From Streptomyces sp. NBC_00091 (GTDB lineage Bacteria; Actinomycetota; Actinomycetes; Streptomycetales; Streptomycetaceae): a stretch of 64,000 nucleotides of DNA. Below are positions 27,987-36,680 of the stretch, piece by piece (positions within the stretch are counted from its first letter, which is position 1; each line of letters opens with the position of its first letter). The notes beneath the pieces are model-generated. The model was not told the DNA's origin and did not search any database. It saw nothing but the letters and a program-made list of their open reading frames with translations. The stretch lies in NCBI RefSeq assembly GCF_026343185.1, contig NZ_JAPEMA010000001.1, positions 1-64,000 of the forward strand, in the 5' to 3' direction. A program made the translations under genes and the position numbers.

Positions 27987-30779
27987 CTAGGGCCGTTCCT
28001 GCCGGTCATCAGCCCATCCTGCCGCCAGTTCGGTGCGGTTGGTGCAGCCGCATTTGGCCAGGACGCTGCGGACGTGGCTTTCCACCGTGCGTTCGGAGAT
28101 GACCAGCTCGTCGGCGATCTGGCGGTTCGTACGGGCCAGGGCCACGAGCCCGGCGATCTGGCGTTCGCGAGGGGTGAGCGGGTCGGTGCCGTGCCGGCGG
28201 GCGGCGATCTCGTCGGCGAGTCGTTGCGCAGCAGCGCGGGGACCTGGCATGTCGAGCTCGTCGGCGATGTCCAGCACCGTCCGGGCGAGGTCGGCCGCTT
28301 CCCTGAGGGCACTGCCGTCGCGCCGGAGCGCCGCGAGGTCCAGGCAGGTCAGCGCCACGAACGGCTGTGCGCCCAGGGCCTGGTTGCGGACCAGCGCCTC
28401 GCGCAACAGTTCCTCGGCCTGCGCCGGACGGCCGGCGGTCAGCGCGAGACGGCCGAGGTCGCGGCTGACCGTACCTGAGAAGTACGCCGTGGGTGTGCCG
28501 AGCGCACCTGGATATGGGCGGAACAGCGCGAGCTGGTCGTACACCAGGCGCGCAGCCTCCGCGTCGCCGGTCAGAGCGATTACGTCGACGAGGTTCAGCA
28601 GCACCGCCGGCCACGGCGGATTCGTCATCGGCACGGGCAGCAGCGGACGCAGCTGCCGGTAGACGTCCCGCGCCTCGTTCAGCCGCCCGGCGAGGAACAG
28701 CGCCCGGGCCCGCATGGACAGCAGCAGCGGGTGCCGCGGGGCCCGGTCGAGGTCGTGCCACATCTCACGGGGCAGTTCCCCGGCGTCGCCCCGCGCCTGG
28801 GCCAGCTGCTGGCACAGGGCGTGGCCCAGGGCGATCGCGGAGCGGTCCCCGCTGGCCATGGCCAGCCCGGCCGCCTCCTCGTTGCAGCGGCGGGCATCGG
28901 CGAACCGTCCTTCCTGCGCGGCCCGGGCCGCGTTCAGGCGCAGCAGGTGCCAGCGGGTCAGCGGTAGTGGGGAACGGGCCACCACCGACTCGATGCCGCG
29001 GACCGCGTCGTCCACCAGGTCCAGCCGGCCCAGCAGGTATCCGGCCTGGACACGCCACTGGTGTCCCAGTACGGCCGCGAGCGGATCGCCGAGCCGCTCG
29101 GCGCGGGACACGGTCAGCTCGCCCAGGCGCAGGCGTTCGGCGGTGTCGTCGGGGTGCGCCAGGGTCATCTGCACCGCCCGGGCGGAGTCGAGTTCGGCCC
29201 GCAAGTCACCGGTGGCCCCGGCCAGTTCGAGGGCGACGCGGGCCTGCTCGGCCGCCTCCGCGGGGGAGTCGAGTTCGGCCGAGGCGGTGGCGAGCTGGGC
29301 GAGCAGCCGGGCCCGGACCGCGTCCGGCACGCCTTCCACGGACAGGGCCGCACGGCACAGGCGGGTGATGGCCTCCGATGCGTGGGGGAAGGTGACGCCC
29401 TGGAGCACCAGGGCCACCTCGGCGAGCAGGGCCGGGCGGCCGCTCGCGACCGCCGCGGCCGATGCCTCGTCGCAGTGGCGCAGACTGGCCTCGTAGCGCC
29501 CAGCGAGGTACTCCGCGCGGGCCAGTTCGATCAGTGCCGGGGCGCGCTGCGGGTCCACCGCGTCGAGTACGGCGACGGCGTCCGCCAGATGTCGGGCGGC
29601 ATCCGCGTGGGCGTGCCGTTCCCGGGCCAGGTCCGCGGCGATCCGCGACCAGTGCGCGGCGGCGGCGCGGTGCTCGGGCGTGGTGCCCGACTGTCGCCAG
29701 TGCGCCGCGATCCGGGCCGCCTCGGCGGGGTCCCCGGCCTGCTCCAGTGCCCGCGCGGCTGCCTGGTGCAGCGCACGGGCGGCCGCAGGGGCGGTCCGGC
29801 CGAGCACCTCGTCGCGGACCAGGTCGTGGGTGAACCGGTAGGCGCGCCCAGCTGCCCGGGTCGGGGCTGCGGTGGTCCGGGCCGCGGTGAGGACTCCGGC
29901 GTGCCAGGCCGCCTCCAGCGCCTGCTCGACGGCGGTCCCGCCCGATTCCGGCAGGACCGCAGCGAGCCGATCGGCGTCGAACTCCTCGCCGAGCACGGCC
30001 GCAGCCCGTACGACGTCGCGCTGCTCGGCGGTGAGTCCGGCCAGCAGGCCGCTGACGACGGTTCCCAGGTTGCCGGCGTGCGTGCGCAGCGCGGTGACGA
30101 GCAGGGGCAACCCGCCCGTCCGCCGATGGGATTGCGCTGCGTCCGCCTCGCCGACGAACCGCGCGACCTCCTGCGGGGTGAAGGGGGCCAGGCGCAGGGT
30201 GGTGGCACCGTACCGGACGAGGTCCGCGAGGGCTCCGGCGGTTTCCTCGGGCACCGGTTCCCGGAAGGTGCCGAGGACGAGCAGCGCGGACCCGTCGACC
30301 TCGCCGGTGAGCTGCCGCAGCAGGTCGAGGCTGGCGGCGTCGGCCCAGTGCAGGTCCTCCAGCAGGATGCCCAGGGGGCGTTCGGCGGCCGCGGCGGCCA
30401 TCGCCTCACTCATCCGGGCCAGCTCCAGGAACCGCACCGCCGCCGCGTCGGCCGGTACCGTCGCACTCCACGGCTGCGCCCCCACGGCCGCCCCGGCCGT
30501 CCGTTGCCCGGGTACCTCAGGGGCCGCTCCCGCGAGCCGCAGCGCCCGCTGCCAGGGCCACAGCGGCGGCCCCACCGCGCCCCTGGGGCAGTGGCCCCGT
30601 ACGACCGCGAAACCCGCGGGACCTGCATGGCGACGCAGCGCCTCGGCCGCCAGCGTGCTCTTGCCGATGCCCGCCGGCCCCGCGAGCAGTACCACGGATC
30701 CAGAGCCCCGCCCGGCGGCCTCGAACCGCTGGGCCAGCACCGCTAACTCGGCTGCCCGACCGACGAATTCGCTTCCCAC
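27987..30779 (-). CDS. LAL-type (large ATP-binding) LuxR-family transcriptional regulator
   Basis: 930 codons, the usual LAL length. Residues ~5-45 open an AAA ATPase (EFVGRAAELAVLAQRFEAAG; Walker A LLAGPAGIGKSTLAAEAL). Walker B is LGILLEDLHWADAASLDLLR (about 135). A long TPR-like helical middle follows. The C-terminal LuxR HTH is DPLTPRERQIAGLVALARTN, RQIADELVISERTVESHVRS, then VLAKCGCTNR. LAL regulators activate secondary-metabolite or carbon-use genes in response to an unknown signal. No biosynthetic cluster is adjacent; the divergent neighbour encodes a lipoprotein. Confidence 0.93.
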   Translation of the reverse strand: MGSEFVGRAAELAVLAQRFEAAGRGSGSVVLLAGPAGIGKSTLAAEALRRHAGPAGFAVVRGHCPRGAVGPPLWPWQRALRLAGAAPEVPGQRTAGAAVGAQPWSATVPADAAAVRFLELARMSEAMAAAAAERPLGILLEDLHWADAASLDLLRQLTGEVDGSALLVLGTFREPVPEETAGALADLVRYGATTLRLAPFTPQEVARFVGEADAAQSHRRTGGLPLLVTALRTHAGNLGTVVSGLLAGLTAEQRDVVRAAAVLGEEFDADRLAAVLPESGGTAVEQALEAAWHAGVLTAARTTAAPTRAAGRAYRFTHDLVRDEVLGRTAPAAARALHQAAARALEQAGDPAEAARIAAHWRQSGTTPEHRAAAAHWSRIAADLARERHAHADAARHLADAVAVLDAVDPQRAPALIELARAEYLAGRYEASLRHCDEASAAAVASGRPALLAEVALVLQGVTFPHASEAITRLCRAALSVEGVPDAVRARLLAQLATASAELDSPAEAAEQARVALELAGATGDLRAELDSARAVQMTLAHPDDTAERLRLGELTVSRAERLGDPLAAVLGHQWRVQAGYLLGRLDLVDDAVRGIESVVARSPLPLTRWHLLRLNAARAAQEGRFADARRCNEEAAGLAMASGDRSAIALGHALCQQLAQARGDAGELPREMWHDLDRAPRHPLLLSMRARALFLAGRLNEARDVYRQLRPLLPVPMTNPPWPAVLLNLVDVIALTGDAEAARLVYDQLALFRPYPGALGTPTAYFSGTVSRDLGRLALTAGRPAQAEELLREALVRNQALGAQPFVALTCLDLAALRRDGSALREAADLARTVLDIADELDMPGPRAAAQRLADEIAARRHGTDPLTPRERQIAGLVALARTNRQIADELVISERTVESHVRSVLAKCGCTNRTELAAGWADDRQERP

Positions 30780-30889
30780 GTCGGCAGTATCCCGCAGGAA
30801 CGCACTGCCGGAGCCGGCGCCGGCTCCGTACCGCGGTTCAGTGGCAGTACGGATGTCCCGGGCGCTCTACGGGGACGACCGTGGTGACC

Positions 30890-31402
30890 ATGACACGAGC
30901 ACACTTCGCGGCCGCTGCCGTCGCGGCCGCCGCTGTTGCCGTCCTCGCCGTGGCCGGCTGCCAGATCAAGGTCGAGGGCGACCCGGCCCCGGGAAGCTCT
31001 GAGCCGAAGCCGGTCGGCCCCCAGAACCCGGGTCCGAAGAGCCCCAGTCCTAAGGTTCCTGGTCCCAAGAGCCCCAGTCCCAAGAGTCCCGTAATCGACC
31101 CGCCGCCCCCGCCGAAGCCGTGGTTCCCGCAGGGGAAGACCGTGCTCACCAGCTGCGGAACCTTCGCCAGGTTCGAGAACTGCACCGTCCAGGGCATCAA
31201 CTTCAAACCGGGGGAGAAGATCCAGCTGTCTTTCGACGGGTACCCCATCTTCAACCCCTTCCTCCGGACCGACAAGACCGGCCGGTTCGATTTCACCCGC
31301 AGCCACAACCCGAGCGTCGGCCCCCACACCTACACCGCCCGCGGCCTGGAATCCGGGGCGGAGGCGAGCACCACGGTCCACGTGACCCCGGCGAAGTTCT
31401 GA
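30890..31402 (+). CDS. Secreted lipoprotein with Pro/Lys/Ser repeats
   Basis: ATG 30890 (GTG 30881 is possible). A signal peptide of about 20 hydrophobic residues ends in the lipobox VLAVAGC. The next ~45 residues are low-complexity repeats (GPKSPSPKVPGPKSPSPKSP). A small C-terminal domain of ~100 residues follows (TSCGTFARFENCTVQGINF, SFDGYPIFNPFLRTDKTGRF, GPHTYTARGLESGAEASTTV), which looks like an Ig-like beta fold with a Cys pair. It is divergent from the LAL regulator, 110 bases apart. It may be anchored outside the membrane, with the repeats as a wall-spanning linker. Confidence 0.75.
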   Translation: MTRAHFAAAAVAAAAVAVLAVAGCQIKVEGDPAPGSSEPKPVGPQNPGPKSPSPKVPGPKSPSPKSPVIDPPPPPKPWFPQGKTVLTSCGTFARFENCTVQGINFKPGEKIQLSFDGYPIFNPFLRTDKTGRFDFTRSHNPSVGPHTYTARGLESGAEASTTVHVTPAKF

Positions 31403-31479
31403 GAGGGCGGTACGTGAGCTGATGCCCGCTTTTCCCTTTTTTGGGGGGGCAGGCTGGCCGCGGGTTCGCCGGGAGGTTA

Positions 31480-31570
31480 CGGCTGCGGTTGGGTGAACAG
31501 CCCCTGCTCGGTCTCGGTCAGGATGCCGCGCTCGGCAAGCCGTTTGAGCCGGAGAGCACATCCAGGGCGC
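31480..31570 (-). pseudogene. C-terminal scrap of a paralogue of the IS-coupled winged-helix protein
   Basis: In one frame the minus strand reads LRLKRLAERGILTETEQGLF, TQPQP. This matches the end of the protein at 32529 (KLKRLVKVGILTEIDTGNFA). It is joined head-on to an IS256-type transposase fragment, so a recombination scar lies at about 31570. Confidence 0.45.
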
Positions 31571-31985
31571 CGGTGCGGCGGGCGTACTTCGCCAGCAGTC
31601 GCGGCGAGAAAGTGCCAGGCCGGTCGGGACCTGCATTGTGACCGGGCCGACCTCGGTCATCGCCTTCTTCGCCCGGTAGCCGTTGCGGGTGTTGCCGCCC
31701 GAACGCGACCCGCACCCGCCCACCCCGGCCGGCCTCCGCGGCGAGGTGCTGGTCTATCTCCGCCTCCAGGGCGGCCTGCATCAGGTGCTGGGCCGGCTCG
31801 AGCAGGAGTCCGCCCTCGGCGGTCTTCTCGACCGCGAGCGCGGTCAGCTCCTCCAGCGGCTCGGCGGACAGTCCGTTCGCGGACACCGGCATCGACTTCG
31901 CGTCGGCACCCTCGGCGTCTTTGAGCGCCCCGGCAAGCGACACGCCGCCTTCACTCACGATCAGGTGATCAGTCGTCGTCCTCAT
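31570..31985 (-). pseudogene. IS256 (Mutator)-family transposase N-terminal fragment
   Basis: GLSAEPLEELTALAVEKTAE, GGLLLEPAQHLMQAALEAEI, DQHL in one frame; GGNTRNGYRAKKAMTEVGPV, TMQVP in the next; DRPGTFSPRLLAKYARRTGA in a third. This is the standard IS256 N-terminus (GxxRNGxxxKxxxTxxGxxxxxxPRDRxGxFxP), with two frameshifts and no catalytic domain. The upstream ~120 bases (31403-31480) hold an odd T6G7 homopolymer run near 31433 but no gene. Confidence 0.75.
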
Positions 31986-32039
31986 CAGGTGATTCTTTCG
32001 TGGAGGCCCACACCTGATTCATGACAGTCCCGAGATGGA

Positions 32040-32273
32040 CTAATAGGGCATGGAGCGGACGACATTGACGGGTTCGTTCATGGTCGTGTCCTGGGCGGTG
32101 GCGGTGTTGGTGGGGGCTTCGGTTTCGCCTGGGGAGGGGATGCTGCTGGTGGTGTTGCGGGTGGTGACAGTGCTGGTGGGCATGATGTTTGCCGTGGCGG
32201 TGGTGGTGATCGCCAGGGCTGTGACGGTCAGGGAAGCTGCAGTTACTATCCGGGCAGTACGGGATGCGTTCAC
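32040..32273 (-). CDS. Small secreted Thr-rich protein
   Basis: GTG 32273. 77 residues: a Sec-type signal peptide (NASRTARIVTAASLTVTALA, then ITTTATA) followed by ~45 Thr/Ser/Pro-rich residues (MPTSTVTTRNTTSSIPSPGE). Composition is unlike out-of-frame high-GC DNA, supporting a real gene. Unknown role. The 216 bases between it and the next element (32274-32490) show nothing else. Confidence 0.4.
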   Translation of the reverse strand: MNASRTARIVTAASLTVTALAITTTATANIMPTSTVTTRNTTSSIPSPGETEAPTNTATAQDTTMNEPVNVVRSMPY

Positions 32274-32528
32274 TGGTGGACCTCATTTTCGTTGTTCAGG
32301 GGTCTGGCGGGTCTGAAGGCGGCACACGGGGCGGCAGCGGGGAGCTATGGGGGCGTGCCACAGGAAGGTTCGGGGTCTGTGATCACCTGTTGGGCCTATC
32401 CTGCAACTGGCGCACACGGTGGCACAAGATCAGATTTCCGCGACGCCTACTTTCAGAGGTGGTTCGTGAGTTGAGCTGTTTCGGGGTGAGGTTGGGGTAG
32501 GGCTACTGGTCGCGGGCCTGAGCGGCTA

Positions 32529-32930
32529 CTACTGCCGGGCGAAGTTGCCGGTGTCGATCTCGGTGAGGATGCCTACCTTGACCAGGCGTTTCAGCTTGGC
32601 CCGGGTGCCTTCGATGTTCTTGGGCAGCAGTTCGTGGTCGAGGGCTTCGCAGACGTCGCGGGCCCTGAGGGGGCTGGTGGCCTGGTTGAAGATGGCAAGG
32701 ATGCGGGGGTAGTCCGGGTGCTCGGGCAGGTCGGCCGAGGCGTCCTGGGTGGGGAGCTGGTCGGCGAGAGCGGTGACGGTCTTCCGGGTGATCGCCAGGT
32801 GTTCGAGGTGTGTCTCGGCGTCCCGCAGCAGGCCCTGCAGTTTGGCGATCTGTCCTCGCAGGTCGTCGGCCAGGGTCTGTGCCGCGTTCTCCTGGAGGCC
32901 GAGTGCCTCGAGGAGGAGTTGGATGTTCAC
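32529..32930 (-). CDS. Coiled-coil/winged-helix protein coupled to an IS transposase
   Basis: GTG 32930 overlaps the transposase stop (GTGA). Residues 1-60 form a heptad-like helix (LEALGLQENAAQTLADDLRG, QIAKLQGLLRDAETHLEHLA). Residues ~80-133 look like a winged helix (YPRILAIFNQATSPLRARDV, CEALDHELLPKNIEGTRAKL, KRLVKVGILTEIDTGNFA). The latter is the degradation-product pattern of many HTH repressors. It could be a transposase regulator or a DNA-binding partner. A decayed paralogue end at 31480 shows the ORF is not unique to this copy. Confidence 0.65.
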   Translation of the reverse strand: MNIQLLLEALGLQENAAQTLADDLRGQIAKLQGLLRDAETHLEHLAITRKTVTALADQLPTQDASADLPEHPDYPRILAIFNQATSPLRARDVCEALDHELLPKNIEGTRAKLKRLVKVGILTEIDTGNFARQ

Positions 32931-33775
32931 GCGGCCACCGCCTGTGCACCGCGCCAGGTGGGAGTGCTTGTGCCGGTGAGTCGGCGGGCCATGACGTGGG
33001 CCATCGCCCAGTAGACGCGGGACACGGAGGAGGCCGGGCGGTGCTCATAGTCGCGGACCAGGCGCCGGTGCAGTATCAAGATCCCGTAGGTCTGCTCGAC
33101 CCTCCATCGCTTCGGCATTGGGACGAACCCCGTCTCCTGCGGGTTGCGCTCGACAATCTCAACGTCGATGCCCAGGCCGGCGCCGTGCGCGACGACCTGG
33201 TTCTTGAAGCCCTGGTCGACCAGCACCTTGCGGACGGTGCCGCCGGTCTGCCCGGCGACGTGGTCCAGCAGGGCGATGCCCGCGGCATTGTCGTGGGTGT
33301 TCGCCGCGAGGACGGTGACGGCGATGACCAGGCCCAGCACGTCGACGGCCAGCCCCCGTTTGCGGCCCGGCACCCGCTTCGCCGGATCGAGGCCGGTCGT
33401 GGAGGAGGGCACTCCGGCGGCCACGTGGACACTCTGCGTGTCCAGGACCACCAGGGTCGGGTCCTCTAAACGCCGGGCCTTCTCGCGGACCTGGCAGCGC
33501 AGGAGTTCATGGATGACCTGGTCGGTTCCGTCGTCGCGCCAGGCGGCGAAGTAGTAATACGTCGCGCTCTTCGGCGGCAGATCGTGCGGGAGGTAGGCCC
33601 ATTGGCAGCCGGTCCGGCCCTGGTAGAGGATCGCGTTCACGATCTCCCGCATCGCATAGGCGCCCCGGTGGCCACTGACCGAGCGGTGCCGGTCCTTCCA
33701 TGCCGTGATCACAGGCTCGGTCAACGACCACTGCCCGTCCGATAAGTCGCTCGGGTAAGGCTTGCGTTCACTCAC
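32927..33775 (-). CDS. IS5-family transposase
   Basis: GTG 33775 (VSERKPYPSDLSDGQWSL) is the family start; an upstream ATG at 33826 is less likely. The catalytic blocks are TLVVLDTQSVHVAAGVPSST (Asp), KVLVDQGFKNQVVAHGAG (Asp) and PKRWRVEQTYGILILHRRL (Glu in VEQTYG). The DUF4096-type N-terminus is GCQWAYLPHDLPPKSATYYY. The frame is complete. Confidence 0.9.
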   Translation of the reverse strand: MSERKPYPSDLSDGQWSLTEPVITAWKDRHRSVSGHRGAYAMREIVNAILYQGRTGCQWAYLPHDLPPKSATYYYFAAWRDDGTDQVIHELLRCQVREKARRLEDPTLVVLDTQSVHVAAGVPSSTTGLDPAKRVPGRKRGLAVDVLGLVIAVTVLAANTHDNAAGIALLDHVAGQTGGTVRKVLVDQGFKNQVVAHGAGLGIDVEIVERNPQETGFVPMPKRWRVEQTYGILILHRRLVRDYEHRPASSVSRVYWAMAHVMARRLTGTSTPTWRGAQAVAA

Positions 33776-33879
33776 CCCGCTACCCCAACAGACCACCGGC
33801 CCCGGACCAGCAGATTCCGCCCGCACCTACACCATCAGGCGACGACAGAACCACTCAAAGATTCACGAACCGCCCTCTG

Positions 33880-34013
33880 AGAGGTTCAGCGCTGATCGAG
33901 CCGTTGCGTGGGGGCGTTTCCGGTATCCGGTCAGGTTCAAGCGGTTGCGCCTGGACGTGACCGCCGGCGACGTCCCACAGTTCGTCGCGGGGCCGCCAGC
34001 AGCGGCCAACTGA
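33880..34013 (+). pseudogene. 3' end of an ATP-dependent DNA ligase gene
   Basis: FSADRAVAWGRFRYPVRFKR, LRLDVTAGDVPQF then a stop at 34013 is the conserved end of actinobacterial LigC/LigD-type ligases (ADRAxxxGRFRHPxRFxRLRxDxxxxDVPxF). It lies immediately right of the IS ending at 33789 and upstream of a ligase 5' fragment at 35416 in the same orientation. They therefore cannot be the two parts of one uninterrupted gene in order. Confidence 0.65.
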
Positions 34014-34080
34014 GCGTGACGCCGTGTGTGCTCGCCGGCAGCCCCGTTCGGGCTCGGCGTGCCGCGGTGGGGACTTGCGC

Positions 34081-34311
34081 ATGATGGGTGGACCTTCGGG
34101 TCCGAGCGATGTGGGGTGTGCAGTGGGGATTCTGGCTATGCAGCTGGTGGCCGCGATCGTGTTGCTGGCAGCAGGGGCTGCCGCCTTTCAGGAGTGGGGT
34201 GCTGCTCGCTTCTGGGCCGCCTTCGCGTACCTGGGCTTCGGCGGTGTGCTGGGCGGTGGGCTGCTGGTCTTCGCGAGTGAAGCCAGGGAATTGTGGACCG
34301 CACTGGTGTAG
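34081..34311 (+). CDS. Small membrane protein
   Basis: ATG 34081. 76 residues with two hydrophobic helices (AVGILAMQLVAAIVLLAAG, FWAAFAYLGFGGVLGGGLLV) and a charged tail (SEARELWTALV). No family is recognised. The start is uncertain (the frame is open from 34024). Confidence 0.4.
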   Translation: MMGGPSGPSDVGCAVGILAMQLVAAIVLLAAGAAAFQEWGAARFWAAFAYLGFGGVLGGGLLVFASEARELWTALV

Positions 34312-34893
34312 GAGGCATCGTGGCTGCCTGGCCGAGGGTGGCCCGGGCAGCTTGGGCGGCAGTCCGATCGCCAGGACCGTCGCGGCAGCCTTCGGCCGCG
34401 ATCAGGTGACGCAGTACTTGGCCGCGATCACACTGAACGACACGGCGCGCAAGGCGCTGCAGGAGGCCGGCCTCGAACTGGTCGATGTGCGCGTCACCAA
34501 TATCGACGCACCACGTGAAGCCCACCTGACGATCGCCGCCGCCCCTGCCGAGACGCCCTGCGTCCGGTGCACGGTCTGGGCGGCTGAGGGGGAAGCTGCG
34601 GGGGACGTAAGAGGGGGAGGCTATGGGGGACGCAGGAGGGGGAAACTGCCCGGGATACTGCACTGACACTCCACCTTGCATTTGCCCTGTTCAGGTGCCC
34701 TTTCCGGTAGTGGTGACCAGCCGGACTTTATTTTTGGGGTGTAGGGGGAGTGGAGCGGCTGGGAAGGGGGTGGGAGGAGTTACGGCGGACGCCGGGAGGA
34801 TAGGCGGGCCTGAAGCGGGCCGTGTCGTTTCAACCCGAGGAGGAAGCCGTGATCCCCGCTAGACGGGTTGCTTCCCAGCAGCCGACGGGCGGG
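34312..34893. other. Mostly non-coding stretch with one unassigned peptide-like fragment
   Basis: Around 34395-34570 the plus strand reads FGRDQVTQYLAAITLNDTAR, KALQEAGLELVDVRVTNIDA, PREAHLTIAAAPAETPCVRC. This looks like real protein but has no start, and I do not recognise it. The remainder includes G-rich repeats (GGGGGA runs at 34600-34640 and 34740-34760) and no gene. Confidence 0.35.
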
Positions 34894-35295
34894 TCATGCC
34901 AGGCGGCGTCGGCGGTCCCGGGCTTGCGGGTCACATCCGAGCACGTCGCACAGGAACTGCTCCTGGGCGTCGGACAGCGGTTCTTGCGTGAAGAGATCCT
35001 CTACTGGCGTCAGGGTCCGTGCCCCGGCGCCGGGGAGGCGCTGCTGCCGACGGACGGCCACGTCGCGGTCGTCAACCAGGCGCAGGTCCATGTCCGCGAG
35101 CGCGACGGAGTCGCGGTGGACGGCGAGGGCGTGGCGGACGGCGTCGTGCCGGGCCGCGTCCACGCTCGGGTGCACGGTGTGCCCTTGCTGCGGGCAGGCG
35201 CGGCACATCCACACGATGCCGACCGGCAGCGCCATCAGCCGGCGCAGCTCCTCGAGCGTGGTCGTCGTGCTGGTGTTCTCGTCGGTTGTCGTCAT
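34894..35295 (-). CDS. Hypothetical protein with CxxC...HxxxH finger-like start
   Basis: 133 codons from ATG 35295 (MTTTDENTSTTTTLEELRRL). A potential zinc site WMCRACPQQGHTVHPSVDAA is followed by RHDAVRHALAVHRDSVALAD. The C-terminus (FLCDVLGCDPQARDRRR) is short and charged. Small proteins with one such finger are common in actinobacterial plasmids; function unknown. Confidence 0.5.
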   Translation of the reverse strand: MTTTDENTSTTTTLEELRRLMALPVGIVWMCRACPQQGHTVHPSVDAARHDAVRHALAVHRDSVALADMDLRLVDDRDVAVRRQQRLPGAGARTLTPVEDLFTQEPLSDAQEQFLCDVLGCDPQARDRRRRLA

Positions 35296-35415
35296 GCCCG
35301 GACCAACGAGCCGGACGGGGTGCCGCTATGCCGTCCGGCGTCTTCTGCCGGGCTGCGGCCCGTTGCAGAGGTCAGGCTGGCCCTGGGCAGCGCGGATCGG
35401 CGAGGAGGGCTCGGG

Positions 35416-35826
35416 GATGGTGCTCAGGCCGCCGGTGGAGCCGATGCTGGCGCAGGCCGCGGAGTCGGTCCCGGGCCCGGGGGTGCTGGCGGGCGGCGCG
35501 GCGTTTGAGCAGAAGTTCGACGGGCACCGGGCGCTGCTGTTCACCCCGGCCGACCCGGGCGGCCGGGTGCTGCTCCAGACCCGGCGCGGGTCCCTCGTAC
35601 AGGACCGCTTCCCCGACCTGGTCGCGGCCGCGGAGCAGCAGCTCCCCGGCGGCCTGATCCTCGACGGAGAGTTGCTCGTATGGGACGTGGAGGCGGGCCG
35701 GCTCTCCTTCGAGGCGTTGCAGCGCCGGGCCGCCACCCGCAGCCGCAGCGCCCCCTCCCTGGCCGCCCGCTGGCCTGCCTACTTCGTCGCCTTCGACGTA
35801 CTGCAACAGGACGGGGAGGAGCTACT
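35416..35826 (+). pseudogene. 5' part of an ATP-dependent DNA ligase gene
   Basis: Reads LRPPVEPMLAQAAESVPGPG, then the nucleotidyltransferase motif I EQKFDGHRALLF with catalytic Lys. It continues through GGLILDGELLVWDVEAGRLS and FVAFDVLQQDGEELLQRP. Similarity ends there: motif IV, motif V and the OB fold are missing. The sequence passes directly into an SF2-helicase-like fragment in a different frame. It is a near relative of the ligase at 49459. Confidence 0.8.
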
Positions 35827-36617
35827 GCAACGCCCTGCCGCACATCCCGTTCCAGGGCGGGAGCCGCATACTGCTCACCATGCCCGCTGGGGCGGACAAG
35901 ACCATGACGGATGCCGTGGCCGTCCACGAGGCCGCAAGCCCCGCCTGCCTGCTCCTCGGTTCCCACACCGCCTGCCTCCACCAGGCGGTCAGGACTTGGC
36001 GGATGGTCAGCAAGGGGCCGCTCGCCGGCCTCAGTATCCGTCCCACCCGCAGCGGCAGGGCAGGCGTCCGGCTGGACGGCGTCGCGGGCGAACTGGCTGC
36101 ATGGATGGCGCAGCAGCCCCCCGGCGCCCTGGTTGTGGTCCGCCACCTCGACACCGTCCTCATCGCCCGCAGCCACCGCGACCACCACCTGCCGTACTGG
36201 GAACACCTTGTCGTCGAAGAAGCCCGCCGCACCGCTGAAGGCGTCATCACGCAGGACAACCTGCACGCCGCGATCCACTACGACGACGGCATCCTCGCCC
36301 GCACCTGCCTCTCTCCCATCGCCACCCCGCCCATTCCCCGCGACCTGCCCGCCCCCGGCGACCGGCAGGCGCTCGTCATCTGGGACGTCGACATGCCCGC
36401 CCAGCCGGCCTTCGGCACCCACCACCCGGCCGTGCAACGCCCCGAGCTCGTCGATACCGGACTGCTCACCCCCTACCAGCTGCTGAGGATTCAGGTCCCC
36501 GAAACGCTCGCTCTCCCGCCCTGGCGCGCCCAGGCCGTCGGCGGGGGAACGGCTGGCTGGGCTGGCTCCGGTGAGGCAGGGGACCCCGATCATCACGGCT
36601 CCCGCTGGGTGTGGTGA
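35826..36617 (+). pseudogene. DEAD/DEAH-type helicase N-terminal domain, degraded
   Basis: IPFQGGSRILLTMPAGADKT occupies the Walker A position, but the expected GTGKT reads GADKT. VVVRHLDTVLIARSH and YWEHLVVEEARRTAEG occupy motif II, where DEAH/EEAH has become EEAR. VDTGLLTPYQLLRIQV is the family's following block. The C-terminal RecA domain is missing and the tail (GSGEAGDPDHHGSRWVW) is unrelated. Streptomycete linear replicons carry such helicases near their ends; whether this is a TtrA relative cannot be told. Confidence 0.5.
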
Positions 36618-36680
36618 TCCCGCTGTGGCTGTACGGCTGTTCCCCGGCGCGGCGACGGACCGCTGCGCTACCGTCGCGTC

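Larger units (their letters stand above)
32491..33789. mobile_element. IS5-family element encoding a transposase and a coupled winged-helix protein
   Basis: Likely ends: GTTGGGGTAGGG at 32491-32502 and, inverted, CGCTACCCCAAC at 33778-33789. Reading inward both begin GTTGGGGTAG. No flanking duplication is evident. The transposase gene and a 133-codon gene on the minus strand overlap by GTGA and fill the element. Confidence 0.55.

Noticed and set aside
29061..30746. A 561-codon plus-strand frame antisense to the LAL regulator
   Set aside because: High-GC codon bias leaves long open antisense frames. The composition is low-complexity and the minus-strand gene has clear domains over its whole length.
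31425..31448. Rho-independent terminator at the T6G7 run
   Set aside because: The homopolymer run is not preceded by a convincing stem.
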